Assembly: GCF_002288925.2 (NCBI RefSeq)
Contig: NW_022098049.1
Coordinates: 5,068,112-5,132,111, forward strand
DNA: 64,000 nucleotides
Source of the DNA: Delphinapterus leucas
Taxonomy: Eukaryota; Chordata; Mammalia; Artiodactyla; Monodontidae
Direction of reading: 5' to 3'
How positions within the stretch are numbered: the stretch's first letter is position 1; every line of letters starts with the position of its first letter. Under the pieces are notes generated by a model that did no database searches, was not told the origin of the DNA, and was given only the letters and a program-made list of their open reading frames with translations. Made by a program: the position numbers and the translations under genes. Shown here in pieces: positions 46,126 through 57,440 of this stretch.

Positions 46126-46332
46126 ATGCTTAAGTATCTGAATATCTAACACCTCAGAGAAGAGGTCTGGGCCAGAAATAGAAGCTTCAGCCATAATCAG
46201 GGACAATATGACCCAAGGAAAAAATCTACACATAGAAGAACAGAACTATCAAGAGTCTGAGAAATTGGGGGAAATCAGAGGGGTTCCAGAGTATTGTGTT
46301 GAGAAATATTTGCTTTTTAAAGGGGGGAGGGT
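46126..46332. other. Unassigned non-coding DNA
   Basis: Nothing is recognised. Confidence 0.4.
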
Positions 46333-46749
46333 GGTCTATGAGTTTCTCAGGGCTGTGGTAAAAAGGTAGCACAAACTGGGTGGCTTAGAACAACAGAAAT
46401 TTATTTTTTCACAGTTCAGCTGTCAGCAGTGTTGATTCCTTCCTAGGATTCTGAAGGGGATTTCTTCCAAGCCTCTCTCCGAACTTCTGGCTGCCGGCAT
46501 TCCTTGGTGTTCTTGGCTTGTAGAGGCATCATTCCAATCTCTGCCTCATATGACATTTCTCCTTCTGCCTCTGCATCTCTCTGGGTCTCCTTGTAAGAAC
46601 ACCAGTAATTGGATTTAGGGCCCACCCTACTCCAGTACAACCTCATCTTAATTTGATTACATCTGCAAAGACCCTATTTCTGAATAAGGTCACATTCACA
46701 GGCTCTGGGTAGACATGAATTTTGGGAGGACACCATTCAACCCACTACA
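46333..46749 (-). mobile_element. MaLR solo LTR (MST/MLT1 type)
   Basis: The plus strand reads as a reversed MaLR LTR: 'gagtttctcagggctgtggt', 'actgggtggcttagaacaac', 'ctccttgtaagaacaccagt', 'attacatctgcaaagaccct' and 'ccattcaacccactaca'. There is no internal sequence next to it, so it is a solo LTR of a nonautonomous ERVL-MaLR element. Confidence 0.9.
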
Positions 46750-46949
46750 GTAAGAAAAGGTGACATTATAACAAACCTTTTTTGTTCCACCTTGATTATG
46801 CACCAATACCTTCCAGTTTTTTAGATCACTGAATTTGAGCTCATCACTAAAGTCCCAATTTCTTTCTCATTAGGAATGTTTGTGATCACATAGAACAGTC
46901 ATTTGGTCATGACTTTCGCCAGATGATCACATTTCTCTTTTCTCTAGGT

Positions 46950-47107
46950 CCATGATTATCAAATTTGTTAAAACAGATGCTGGTTCCAACCGACAGTTTC
47001 TAATTCAGTAGTTCAAGGGTGTGGCCCCAAATTTGCATTTTTAACAAGTTCCCAGGTGATGTTGATGTTGATGCTGCTAATTTTGGACCACACTTTGAGA
47101 ATGACTG
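46950..47107 (+). mobile_element. MER5A hAT-Charlie element
   Basis: 'caaatttgcatttttaacaa', 'gttcccaggtgatgttgatg' and 'ggaccacactttgagaatga' are close to consensus. Confidence 0.92.
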
Positions 47108-47264
47108 CTTTAGACTCCAAGAAATCTGCTTTCTCCAACTCTGTGCTTGAGTAAAAGAGCTCACAGTTACATCAATTATTTATTTCTCTGTTTTCCTGTG
47201 CGTAGATCATGACTAGACGTACAGAAAGAACCCAACAGATGCAAGAATGTTGGTGCTTATGCTG

Positions 47265-47520
47265 AGGTTCTTATCATAATAATGATAGTTACCATTCTCT
47301 GTATCCCGCTACAAGCTTCAAAGTGCCTTCCCATCCTCTATTTAATGTAACTTTCTCACGAGTGATAAGTTGGAGGTTGTTGCCCCATTTTAGCGAAGAA
47401 ACCTTACCTTCAGAGGTGTAAAGTATCCTGAGGAACACCATCACCAGCTGGTAGTAGAAGCTGTGTTGCAAATTCCAGTCTTTTCATTCTAGGGCCAGTG
47501 TGATCTCAGCCCCTCAGCAG
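47265..47520 (-). mobile_element. MIR SINE
   Basis: 'ataatgatagttaccattct', 'aagcttcaaagtgccttccc' and 'ttgccccattttagcgaaga' in reverse MIR order. Confidence 0.65.
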
Positions 47521-47939
47521 CTGTTTTATAGCCTCAGAACCCAAATTTTGATGAAAAAGATCTGGGTGGTACTCCGTGAAAAATGACTACAAATTGAGAC
47601 AACCAACAAGTTTGTTTTTCAAGGCATTTTTGCTACTGGCTGCAAGATCAAGGTGGTGGTGATGTTTTCCCTTGTTCTCTTCCTCTCATCCTAGCAGAGG
47701 GCTTATCAGCCAGTTTATCAGAGTACTTTGTTCTCTGTTCCCTCTGTTTGTCTAAAGGCAAGTTTTGTACCTGTTAGAGCACATTTCCTGACACTAGTTC
47801 TCTGAAGTTAATTGGTCCCTAACTCTTCCTTCCGAGGAACCAGGGCAGGTAAACATGATGTGAGCTGTGTTCTGTCAGTATTGCTTCAACCTTTCTCCTC
47901 TATAACTTTACCCGTTTTCAGCATCACATATCTGGCAAG
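47521..47939. other. Unassigned non-coding DNA
   Basis: Nothing is recognised. Confidence 0.4.
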
Positions 47940-48015
47940 TTTTAAAGCTGAGACTTGAACCCATCTAGTCTATCTCCAGAACTTGTACTCTAACCATTTC
48001 ACACTGCCCTGCCTC
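47940..48015 (-). mobile_element. MIR SINE fragment
   Basis: 'agctgagacttgaacccatc' and 'gtactctaaccatttcacac' are the 5' part of a MIR in reverse. Confidence 0.65.
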
Positions 48016-48254
48016 AGGCCTGAACAGCTCTTCATTTTCTAACAGAATCTTGCTAAATTCCTGAACCTATCACGGAAAATGCACAACCACCTCACCCATG
48101 TTTGCATCTTCTTTGTGCTCCAGCAAGGCCAGCTCTTCCAGGCAGAGCAGTTTCTAACTCATGTCCCACACCTGTCATGCTCACTCATGTCCCTGTGACA
48201 TGCATCAGAGTCATCAAAAACACAAGTATTGGACCCAGGTAACTCTAGATATAA

Positions 48255-48440
48255 CGTCTCACTTCTTACCTTACTTTGTAACCTTGAGCAAGTCACTGAT
48301 TTCTGTAAACCACCATGTCTTCATCTGTAAAATGGGTACAATAATATCAACCTTTCTCAGTTGCTGTGAGAATTAAATGGATACTTTTTGCATTGAGTAG
48401 CATTTCAATAACTGGAGCTCTTATTACTTGTATCATGCTA
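48255..48440 (+). mobile_element. MIR SINE
   Basis: 'gtaaccttgagcaagtcact', 'gtcttcatctgtaaaatggg' and 'ttgctgtgagaattaaatgg'. Confidence 0.88.
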
Positions 48441-48592
48441 TTGCCCCAACCTAGAGCACTGAATTTACTCCTTTTTGCCCAAATGTTCTTAAATGCTCAC
48501 CTCACTTTTTCCTCACATGAAAACACCCTGAATGTAAGCAGTTAGGGTTGGGGGGATGGTCCCCGGAGAAAGAGAACTGGGCCTGGCTTTCT

Positions 48593-49139
48593 TGACATAA
48601 TAGAAGCCATTTTTGGTCTAAGCCATTTTGTGATCTAAGCCTGGCCACAATGCTTGCCCTTGAACAGGTCTCAGTAATAATGATCTTAAGAGAACAAAAG
48701 GACAAACTTATCAGACAAGAGAAGTAACAGTAGCAAAGATAACAAATCAGTTGTAAATACTCCCAGTTCTATTCCAATGGTAAAGGCTATCCTAAAACAC
48801 TGTCTTGAGGTGTTTTGCAGAATTTAAATCCCCCTCAGTTGCTCAACCACCTGACCGGCTGGAATCTAAGGGATGATGATGGTGACCCTTTCTGACCCTC
48901 ATGACTTTGATCAACTAAAACTTAGACTCTGCCTACCACCCAAGCCCCTTCACGAATATGCATGTACCTATCGCTTAAGACGTCCCCAATTTTGCTGTTT
49001 GGGAAGATGCTCCTTTGGGAAAGATCCCTGGTGTTCTCCTTACTTGCTGCAACTAATGATAAATCCTTCCTTCTCTTTGGCTTCGTTGTATCTTTTGGCT
49101 CAACACTCATCAAGAGGCGAACCCAGTTTTCAGGTAACG
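48593..49139 (+). mobile_element. ERV1-type (gammaretrovirus-like) solo LTR
   Basis: About 545 bp with an LTR-like layout: 'tgacataatagaagccattt' at the 5' side, 'taagcctggccacaatgctt', 'tcatgactttgatcaactaa', 'cacgaatatgcatgtaccta', then 'tgataaatccttccttctct' (poly-A signal region) and 'actcatcaagaggcgaaccc' near the 3' end. No gag, pol or env lies beside it, so it looks like a solo LTR left by recombination. The exact ends are uncertain by about 10-50 bp, and I could not fix a 4-5-bp target duplication. Open frames across it (48873-49192) are shadows. Confidence 0.8.
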
Positions 49140-49419
49140 TGACAAGTCATGCCATAATCTCCATTACATTTTCATTTCTCTCAGAGCCTTGATGCACTGT
49201 AAAGCAAGTATCTTCCTAACATCATGCCCTGTTTATTTCTCTGCTCTCTGGCTCTTTCACACACTACATGGTTCTATGAAGAACTCCTCAACCTGGCATA
49301 AGAAGCTTAAATGCCTGACCCCTTTCTTCTTCTCTCCCTGCCAGCAGCACCAAACAAACCCTACCACGTAGCCGGTGGTTTCTCATCTAGGTGCAGTTGC
49401 TCACATGTCTTTCTTTCTC

Positions 49420-49700
49420 CTGCCTCCTTGCTCCTTAACCAGGGCAAAATTTAACATCTCTACAACCAAGTTCAAGATTGTCACCTCCTCTGTAAGTTGC
49501 CCCTCTTTATCCACTGAGGCTGGGTGAGGAGCTCAAGGGCTGAGTTGTCACACACAGTAATGTAATATTCTGTTTATATGTCTATGTCTCTCCTCCAGAC
49601 TTAGGGCCCCTTGAGGACAGGATCTGAGGCTCTGCTCGCTGTCATATCTGCCAGGATCTACACAGGTGTGGTATTTATTGAATGAGTGAAGGTCTTTATG
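49420..49700 (+). mobile_element. L2 LINE 3' region
   Basis: 'ctccagacttagggcccctt', 'gaggacaggatctgaggctc' and 'tatttattgaatgagtgaag'. Confidence 0.75.
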
Positions 49701-50734
49701 AATTAGCAAGAGAACGCCTAACACAATGGCAGGCACACAGGCTACCCTGGATCACTGCTTGTGGACTTGGTCCACAAGTTGGATAATTACAATGCTTCTG
49801 GAGCTCTTGGTGGATTTCCTAATGAAAATGACTTGGCTAGAAATGAAGCCTGTGGCTAGAAATGAGCCTTCTGCATTAGGAGTTGTGAGGCAGCTTATGC
49901 ACGGTCCTCTTCTCTCTATGGTGTCCAGTTGAATGCCACATCCAAAGCTTTCTTGCTTCCATTCACAAACATGAACTTTCCTTCAGTCAGGGGGACCACT
50001 GCTTCCAGGGTTGAGATGAATAGGGTGTGGGCAAATGCCACTTCTAGATTATCACCCAAATATGGCAGATGAGGTTGCTACAAGTCAAGGTATTTTGCCA
50101 GGAAGTTTCTGTATATTTACATGGCTTTCCAATAAAGTACAAACAAACACCTGGGACTTATCACTGCCAGACATCTCCCTTCACTTCCAATCATCCTTTG
50201 GAACATCACCATCATGCTCCTTCACTCCTCTCCTTTCCCAGTGCTCTCTTCCACTCTCACGGGGAGTTGCCTCTGTGCTGCTCCAATATTCACACCATGC
50301 AACCCATCAAACTGGGTCTACCCAGCTCCCAGCCAGGCTCACTAACTGTAAAGCCTTTGCTGGACTTAAAAGCTTCCTCCAAGTTCACATTTGTAAGCTT
50401 GAGGCAGTTCTTTGGTATGCCAGGATGGGGAACATTTATTCCATTTATTCCAGTCACTGTGGCAGCCATGCTCTGTGACAAGGCTCTGATTATGAGGCTG
50501 CCGGCTGGCACAGCCAGCAAATGACTAATTCTAACACAGTATTCCGTGTTAGTTAAACTGCAGGGAAAGAAAAGAAAAGAAGAAAATAGAAGTATCAGCA
50601 AATGCTAGGTTGAAAAAGATACTCTCTAGGACCATAGACTAAATCAGAAGATGTTAATTCACTGCTATTCAATACACAGGCACTGGGGAAATAGAACAGC
50701 AAAGGAGAGAGTGTGCCTGCCCTGGCCCAGCGTA
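49701..50734. other. Unassigned non-coding DNA with long overlapping frames
   Basis: No repeat is recognised. Two plus frames overlap at 50035-50478 (147 codons) and 50069-50524 (151 codons), and a minus frame lies at 50290-50601. None shows a known domain, and their mutual overlap argues for chance. Confidence 0.4.
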
Positions 50735-50870
50735 CAGGCTCAGAGAGAACTGGATCTGCCCAGCCCTGAGCTTTGGAGAAGTCACTCACTGCTTTAGGGT
50801 CACTTGTAAAACCTGGAGTTGGACTAGAGGCCTGGTACCTACAAGATGTCTTACTACAAGAAATATCTCT
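50735..50870 (+). mobile_element. MIR SINE fragment
   Basis: 'ctttggagaagtcactcact' and 'ggtcacttgtaaaacctgga' fit an old MIR subfamily. Confidence 0.5.
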
Positions 50871-51335
50871 TGCTTTTGCCTCACAGATCTGATGTTTTAA
50901 AAGGATTTCATCCAAAAATAAATGATGGCAGTTTTCAATTAGTAGTTAATTCATTTCCCATTTTTATACTGATTGAAGATACACAAATTACTGATCAAAA
51001 TTACTAATCAACAGGGATCAGACAGTAATTCCAGCTTGAAGCACAGTTTATTTACTACTTTAATCAGTTTATAAAGTATTAACACAATTAATGTGGACTA
51101 TCTTTTAGACTTTTTAAAATATTGATACCTACTCATGCCCTTCTTTCCCACTCAGTGTACCTTTGGTGGTCCCTTGGTGTGTGTCTTGATGAGGATCATG
51201 CATTTGTTGTGAAATCCAAGTTGACTCTTTGATTCTTATGTGTAAATGACTTTCAATCCCATAGACTTGAATTTCTGCATGACTTTATTCTAAATGCTTA
51301 TGGGAGTTCTTCAAGGGTTAGTAAAATTGGGTTTT
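50871..51335. other. Unassigned AT-rich DNA
   Basis: Nothing is recognised. Confidence 0.4.
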
Positions 51336-51472
51336 ACCGACAAGTCCCTCCCATAGGAGGCTTGCGAAAGCCTCTTAGATAGCCTCATCCACCAGAGGGA
51401 AGACAGCAGAAGCAAGAACTACAGTCCTGCAGCCTGTGGAACAAAAACTACACTCACAGAAAGATAGACAAG

Positions 51473-52378
51473 ATGAAAAGGCAGAGGGCTATATACAAGA
51501 TGAAAGAACAAGATTAAACCCCAGAGAAACAACTAAATGAAGTGGAGACAGGCAACCTTCCAGAAAAAGAATTCAGCATAATGATAGTGAACATGATCCA
51601 GGACCTCGGAAAAAGAAAGGAGGCAAAGATCGAGAAGATGCAAGAAATGTTTAACAAAGACCTAGAAGAATTAAAGAACAAACAAACAGAGATGAACAAT
51701 ACAATAACTGAAATGAAATCTACACTAGAAGGAATCAATAGCAGAATAACTGAGGCAGAAGAATGGATAAGTGACCTGGAAGACAGAATGGTGGAATTCA
51801 CTGCTGTGGAAAAAACTAAAGAAAAAAGAATGAAAAGAAATGAAGACAGCCTAAGAGACCTCTGGGACAACAATAAACGCAACAACATTCACATTATAGG
51901 GGTCCCAGAAGGAGAAGAGAGAGAGAAAGGACCCGAGAAAATATTTGAAGGGATTATAGTTGAAAACTTCCCTAACATGGGAAAGGAAATAGCCACCCAA
52001 GTCCAGGAAGCGCAGAGAGTCCCATACAGGATAAACCCAAGGAGAAACACACCGAGACACATAGTAATCAAATTGGCAAAAATTAAAGACAAAGAAAAAT
52101 TATTGAAAGCAACAAGGGAAAAATGACAAATAACATACAAGGGAACTCCCATAAGGTTAACAGCTGATATCTCAGCAGAAACTCTACAAGCCAGAAGGGA
52201 GTGACATGACATATTTAAAGTGATGAAAGGGAAGAACCTACAACCAGGATTACTCTACCTGGCAAGGATCTCATTCAGATTAGATGGAGAAATCAAAAGC
52301 TTTACAGACAAGCAAAAGCTAAGAGAATTCAGCACCACCAAACCAGCTCTACAACAAATGCTAAAGGAACTTCTCTAA
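51473..52378 (+). pseudogene. L1 ORF1 relic (RNA-binding chaperone protein), inactivated
   Basis: ORF1 protein binds L1 RNA as a coiled-coil trimer with an RRM and a C-terminal domain. I place the start at ATG 51473 because it is in frame with the rest and follows the 5'UTR. The natural stop is TAA at 52376-52378, giving about 301 codons, close to other mammalian ORF1. The coiled coil is visible in the segment from 51600 to 51830 (heptads rich in E, K, L and I). The RRM lies around 51870-52030 (IHIIGVPEGEE), and the C-terminal domain follows to 52378. Three in-frame stops break it: TAA 51515-51517, TGA 52124-52126 and TGA 52202-52204. No frameshift is needed. The longest open piece is 51542-52126 and has no ATG at its 5' edge. 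Not functional. Confidence 0.93.
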
Positions 52379-52436
52379 GTGGGAAACACAAGAGAAGAAA
52401 AGGACCTACAAAAACAAACCCAGAACAATTAAGAAA

Positions 52437-55400
52437 ATGGTCATAGGAACGTATGTATCGATAATTACCTTAAATGTAAGTGGATTAAATGCTCCAACGA
52501 AAAGGCACAGGCTCGCTGAATGGATACAAAAACAAAACCCATCTATAAGCTGTCTACAAGAGACCCACTTCAGACCTAGGGACACATACAGACTGAAAGT
52601 GAGGGGATGGAAAAAGATATTCCATTCAAATGGAAATCAAAAGAAAGCTGGAGTAGCAATACTCATATCAGATAAAATAGGCTTTAAAATAAAAATGTTA
52701 CAAGAGACAAGGAAGGACACTACATAATGATCAAGGGGGTCAATCCAAGAAGAAGATATAACAATTATAAATATATATGAACCCAACATAGGAGGACCTC
52801 AATACATAAGGCAAATGCTAGCAGCTATAAAAGAGGAAATTGACAGGAACACAATAGTAGTGGGGGCCTTTAACATCTCCCTTACACCAATGGACAGATT
52901 ATCCAGACAGAAAATTAATAAGGAAACACAAACTTTAAATGAAACAATAGACCAGATAGATATAATTGATATTTTATAGGGCATTCCTTCCAAAAACAGC
53001 AGATTACACTTTCTTCTCAAGTGCACACAGAACATTCTCCAGGATAGATTACATCTTGGGTCACAAATCAAGCCTCAGTAAATTTAAGAAAATGGCAATT
53101 ATGTCAAGCGTCTTTTTTGACCACAACACTATGAGATTAGAAATCAATTACAGGGAAAAAAATGTAAAAAACACAAACACATGGAGGCTAAACAATACGT
53201 TACTAAATAACCAAGAGATCACTGAAGAAATCACAGAGGAAATCAAAAAATACCTAGAGACAAATGACAATGAAAACACGACGATCCAAAACCTGTGGGA
53301 TGCAGCAAAAGCAGTTCTAAGAGGGAAGTTTATAGCAATACAATCCTACCTCAAGAAACAACAAACATCTCAAATAAACAATCTACTTACACCTAAAGGA
53401 ACTAGAGAAAGAAGAACAAACAAAACCCAAAGTTAGCAGAAGGAAAGAAATCATAAAGATCAGAACAGAAATAAATGAAATAGAAACAAAAAAAACAATA
53501 GCAAAGATCAGTAAAAGTAAAAGCTGGTTCTTTGAGCAGATAAACAAAATTGATAAACCATTAGCCAGACTCATCAAGAAAAAGAGGGAAAGGACTCAAA
53601 TCAATAAAATTAGAAATGAAAAAGGAGAAGTTACAACAGACACCGCAGAAATACAAAGCATCCTAAGAGACTACTACAAACGACTCTATGCCAATAAAAT
53701 GGACAACCTGGAAGAAATGGACAAATTGTTAGAAAGGTATAACCTTCCAAGACTGAACCAGGAAGAAATAGAAAATATGAACAGACCAATCACAAGTCAT
53801 GAAATTGAAACTGTGATTAAAAATCTTCCAGCGAACAGAAGGCCAGGACCAGATGGCTTCACAGGTGAATTCTATCAAACATTTAGAGAAGAGCTAACAC
53901 CTATCCTTCTCAAACTCTTCCAGAAAGTTACAGAGCAAGGAACACTCCCAAACGCATTCTATGAGGCCACCATCACCCTGATACCAGAATCAGACAAAGA
54001 TACTACAAAAAAAATTACAGACCAATATCACTGATGAATATAGATGCAAAAATCCTCAACAAAATACTAGCAGACAGAATCCAACAACACATTAAAAGGA
54101 TCATACACCATGATCAAGTGGGATTTATCCCAGGGATGCAAGGGTTCTTCAATATATGCAAATCAATGAATGTGATACACCATATTAACAAATTGAAGGA
54201 GAAAAACCATATGATCATCTCAATAGATGCAGAAAAAGCTTTTGACAAAATTCAACACCCATTTATGATAAGAACTCTCCAGAAAGTGGGCACAGAGGGA
54301 ACCTACCTCAACATAACAAAGACCATATACGACAAACCCACAGCAAACATCATTCTCAATGGTGAAATACTGAAAGCATTTCCTCTAAGATCAGGAACAA
54401 GACAAGGATGTCCACTCTCACCACTATTCTTCAACATAGTTTTGGAGGTCCTAGCCATGGCAATCAGAGAAGAAAAAGAAATAAAAGGAATACAAATTGG
54501 AAAAGAAGGAGTAAAACTGTCACTGTTTGCAGATGACATGATACTATACATAGAGAATACTAAAGATGCCACCAGAAAACTACTAGAGCTAATTAATGAG
54601 TTTGGTAAAGTTTCAGGATACAAAATTAATGCACAGAAATCTCTTGCATTCCTGTACACTAATGTTGAAAAATCTGAAAGAGAAATTAAGGAAAGACTCC
54701 CATTTACCATTGCAACAAAAAGAATAAAATACCTAGGAATAAACCTACCTAGGGAGACAAAAGACCTGTATGTAGAAAACTGTAAGACACTGATGAAAGA
54801 AATTAAAGACGATACAAACAGATGGAGAGATATACCATGTTCTTAGATTGGAAGAATCAATATTGTGAAAATGACTATACTACCCAAAGCTATCTACAGA
54901 TTCAGTGCAATTGCTATCAAATTACCAATGGCATTTTTTACAGAACTAGAACAAAAAATCTTAAAATTTGTATGGAGACCCAAATGACCCCGAATAGCCA
55001 AAGCAGTCTTGAGGTAAAAAAACCAGAGCTGCAGGAATCAGACTCTCTGACTTCAGACTACTACAAAGCTACAGTAATCAAGACAATATGGTACTGGCCC
55101 CAAAACAGAAATATATATTAATGGAACAGGATAGAAAGCCCAGAGATAAACCCACGTGCCTATGGTCAACTAATCTATGACAAAGGAGGCAAGGATATAC
55201 AGTGGAGAAAAGACAGTCTCTTCAATAAGTGGTGCTGGGAAAACTGGACAGCTACATATAAAAGAATGAAATTAGAACACTCCCTAACACCATACACAAA
55301 AATAAACTCAAAATGGATTAAAGACCTAAATGTAAGACCGGACACTATAAAACTCTTAGAGGAAAACATAGGAAGAACACTCCTGTACATAAATCACAGC

Positions 55401-55446
55401 AAGATCTTTTCTGATCCACTTCCTAGAGTAATGGAAATAAAAACAA
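52437..55446 (+). pseudogene. L1 ORF2 relic (endonuclease and reverse transcriptase), inactivated and 3'-truncated
   Basis: ORF2 protein nicks the target DNA and reverse-transcribes L1 RNA. The relic starts at ATG 52437. The AP-like endonuclease domain shows LNVSGLN and QETHF early on. The expected catalytic Asp in the GDFN motif is Ala here (GAFN, codon 52866-52868), so that domain is dead as well as broken. The reverse transcriptase domain is best kept in 54034-54846, with the FADD catalytic motif at 54526-54537. Breaks: a small deletion and insertion near 52716-52735 that roughly compensate, an insertion near 52972, a shift near 53410-53440, a loss in the A-run near 54007-54017, and in-frame stops such as TAG 54844-54846. 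The C-terminal part is absent. The reading frame changes at least three times, so no full-length product is possible. Confidence 0.93.
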
Positions 55447-55465
55447 ATATTAATAAATAAATAAA

Positions 55466-55684
55466 AGAAATGGCACCATGCCTTACATTTTTAATAGCAC
55501 TTCGGAGTTTTCAAGATACTTACAGAGCTCTCATGGTACTTTGTCTAGAGGCACCGCTCCACCTCTCCCAGCTATTTCCCAGACTTGACCACATAACTAA
55601 ACTGAAAGAGAATGAAGTTTGAGAAGAAGGTGTGTATGTAAGGCAAGGGAGTTCATTCCAAAGCCAAAGAGAAATGATTATCTA
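55466..55684. other. Unassigned non-coding DNA
   Basis: Nothing is recognised. Confidence 0.4.
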
Positions 55685-55800
55685 CCCCAAAGCATTTATT
55701 GTGCTCCTTCTAGGCTAGGCCCTGGGCCTACAGTGGTGAATAAGACAAGCAAAGTCATTGGCTTCATAGATAGGAAAATACCCAGACCCAGGAAGTCAGG
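55685..55800 (-). mobile_element. L2 LINE fragment
   Basis: 'catttattgtgctccttcta', 'ggctaggccctgggcctaca' and 'gtggtgaataagacaagcaa'. Confidence 0.75.
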
Positions 55801-55889
55801 TTCATTCCACCCAGGGCTAGAGAGAGTGACAGGAAGCTTCCCTTCATCTCCTTTGTTTACCTGCAAATGAACACATCAAAATCAGGTGG

Positions 55890-56095
55890 AATTAAAAGAG
55901 CATGTGTTTGGGACAAAAACATTAAAACCACCACTTAGCCTCTCTAGGACTTGGGTCATATTCCTCCCTTAACCTTTCTAAGCCTCTAATGGGACCTACC
56001 TGACAGGTTTGCTGGAAAGATTCAGGAAGATATTGCACATCACATAACACACCTGGCATACCGAAGGTACTCGATGAGGAAAAGGATTAAAAATT
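55890..56095 (+). mobile_element. MIR SINE
   Basis: 'cctttctaagcctctaatgg', 'gacctacctgacaggtttgc' and 'acacctggcataccgaaggt'. Confidence 0.7.
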
Positions 56096-56589
56096 GAGGA
56101 AGACAGAAGGAGCCTCTGGATTGTTTCAATAACATATATATTGTATTACATGAGCAGTGCTACAGCACTATATAGAACCTAAATACATTTCATTCATAGT
56201 CTCAATATACTCCCCCAAACCCTACTTTCATTTGCCTATGTCCTCTTTCTCCAATTGATCACAAGCACACATGACATTGGAGGAGCTATGATCGGGGTAA
56301 AGTTGCCATTTCTGGATTTATCATTTTCTTGTTTGAATATAGCATGGAACATTGCCATGTTTACAAACTAAATTTGTTATAGCTAGAGACCAGTATTTGG
56401 GCATTATCTTTGAAGTGCTTACATTGCTACCAATATATAAACAGTATGGCGAAGCAGAAAATGTGACACTGCTTTCACTCTAAATGCTTAGAATAGGCCC
56501 TCAGGATTATAGACTTAATTTGATGAACAGTATTCCAATTCCCACTAATGTCCTTTGGAGAACTGATGGAGATCGAGGGGAAAGGGGCT
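56096..56589. other. Unassigned non-coding DNA
   Basis: AT-rich, nothing recognised. Confidence 0.4.
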
Positions 56590-57440
56590 CACGGTAGAGT
56601 GTGAGGTGGTTGAAAGGGAGAGGTTTGGGGCTGGCTATGGGGCGGGGAATGAGTGGAAGGGAGGGGACTGAGCCTTACCCTGTAGTACGAAGGGCACTGG
56701 GGCAGAAAGCAGGACAGAGGCTGGGAGTGGGCTGTGAAGTGGCCGCGGAGGTGGGAAGATTGGAGTTAATGGTGGTGGTTTCAGAGATGGTGGGATTCAA
56801 GGAAAAGAATTTCCCATGGAGCATGAGGGGATAGCAGGACTGATGGGATTGCCATTCACTGTGAGTGTGAAAGGCTTGTGGGAGGGAAGGCTGAGGGTTC
56901 ACGGCAGAACGTGAAGTGTTTGTAGAGAGGGAGGGTTGTGGATTGCTGTGTGTGTGGCTGTGAAGTGGTCCTGTGAGAGAGGACTGGGTTTGGTGTGGGG
57001 TGGGAATTGGGGCTAGGGAGGGAGATGGGAATTACCATGGCTGTCAAATGGCCGTAGGGGAGATGAGCAGGGATCACTCTGGGGGGTGAAGTGGTCGTCA
57101 GGGAAGGAGGATTGGGGTTTCTCGTGAATGGGGTTGCTGGACCAGAAGACTGGTGTTCCTGTGGAGAGTGATTCTGTCTTGGGATTAACTCTGGAGTGTA
57201 AAGTGGTGTAGGGAAGATGGATAGGGGTTTGTCGTGCATTGTGAAGGGATTGTGAGGGGGAGTGGATGGGGTTTCCTTGGGAGTGTGAATTGTTGTAGAA
57301 AGGGAGGCTTGGGGATGAATGTAGAATGTAAAAGTACTCCAGGAAAAGAGAGTTGGTTTTTATGGTACCACAGAATATGAGAGTTGGATGGGGTTTGGGG
57401 GCCGGGGGTAATGCTTACTGCAGAATGTGAGTTGGTGACG
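56590..57440 (+). repeat. Degenerate G-rich tandem array, unit about 45 bp
   Basis: A motif of the form 'gtgaagtggt(c)gtagggagggaggattggggtt' recurs with heavy drift. Copy starts are near 56598, 56732, 56909, 56952, 57041, 57086, 57193, 57240, 57281 and 57326. Spacing is 41-51 bp in the best-kept part (57193-57380), with irregular gaps elsewhere. The plus strand is very rich in G and poor in C. Because stops are rare on the minus strand, overlapping Pro/Ser/Thr-rich frames appear (for example 56856-57239, 127 codons). I read them as a by-product. I do not recognise a named satellite. Confidence 0.75.

Larger units (their letters stand above)
51336..55465 (+). mobile_element. L1 LINE, 4.1 kb, truncated at both ends
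   Basis: The element starts in the 5'UTR ('caagtccctcccataggagg', 'cctcatccaccagagggaag'), then carries an ORF1 relic (51473-52378), a 58-bp intergenic linker and an ORF2 relic (52437 onward). It stops within ORF2 at about 55446 and runs into TATTAATAAATAAATAAAAG (55448-55467). The C-terminal part of ORF2 and the whole 3'UTR are missing. I found no target-site duplication. Sequence identity to other artiodactyl/cetacean L1 text is high, so it is much younger than the L1M relics elsewhere in the window. Confidence 0.93.

Noticed and set aside
51542..52126. 194-codon frame as a host gene
   Set aside because: It is the middle of L1 ORF1. The flanking in-frame stops and the continuing homology to 52378 show it is a decayed mobile-element gene.
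54034..54846. 270-codon reverse transcriptase frame as an active gene
   Set aside because: It is a fragment of L1 ORF2 with frameshifts before it and a stop after it.
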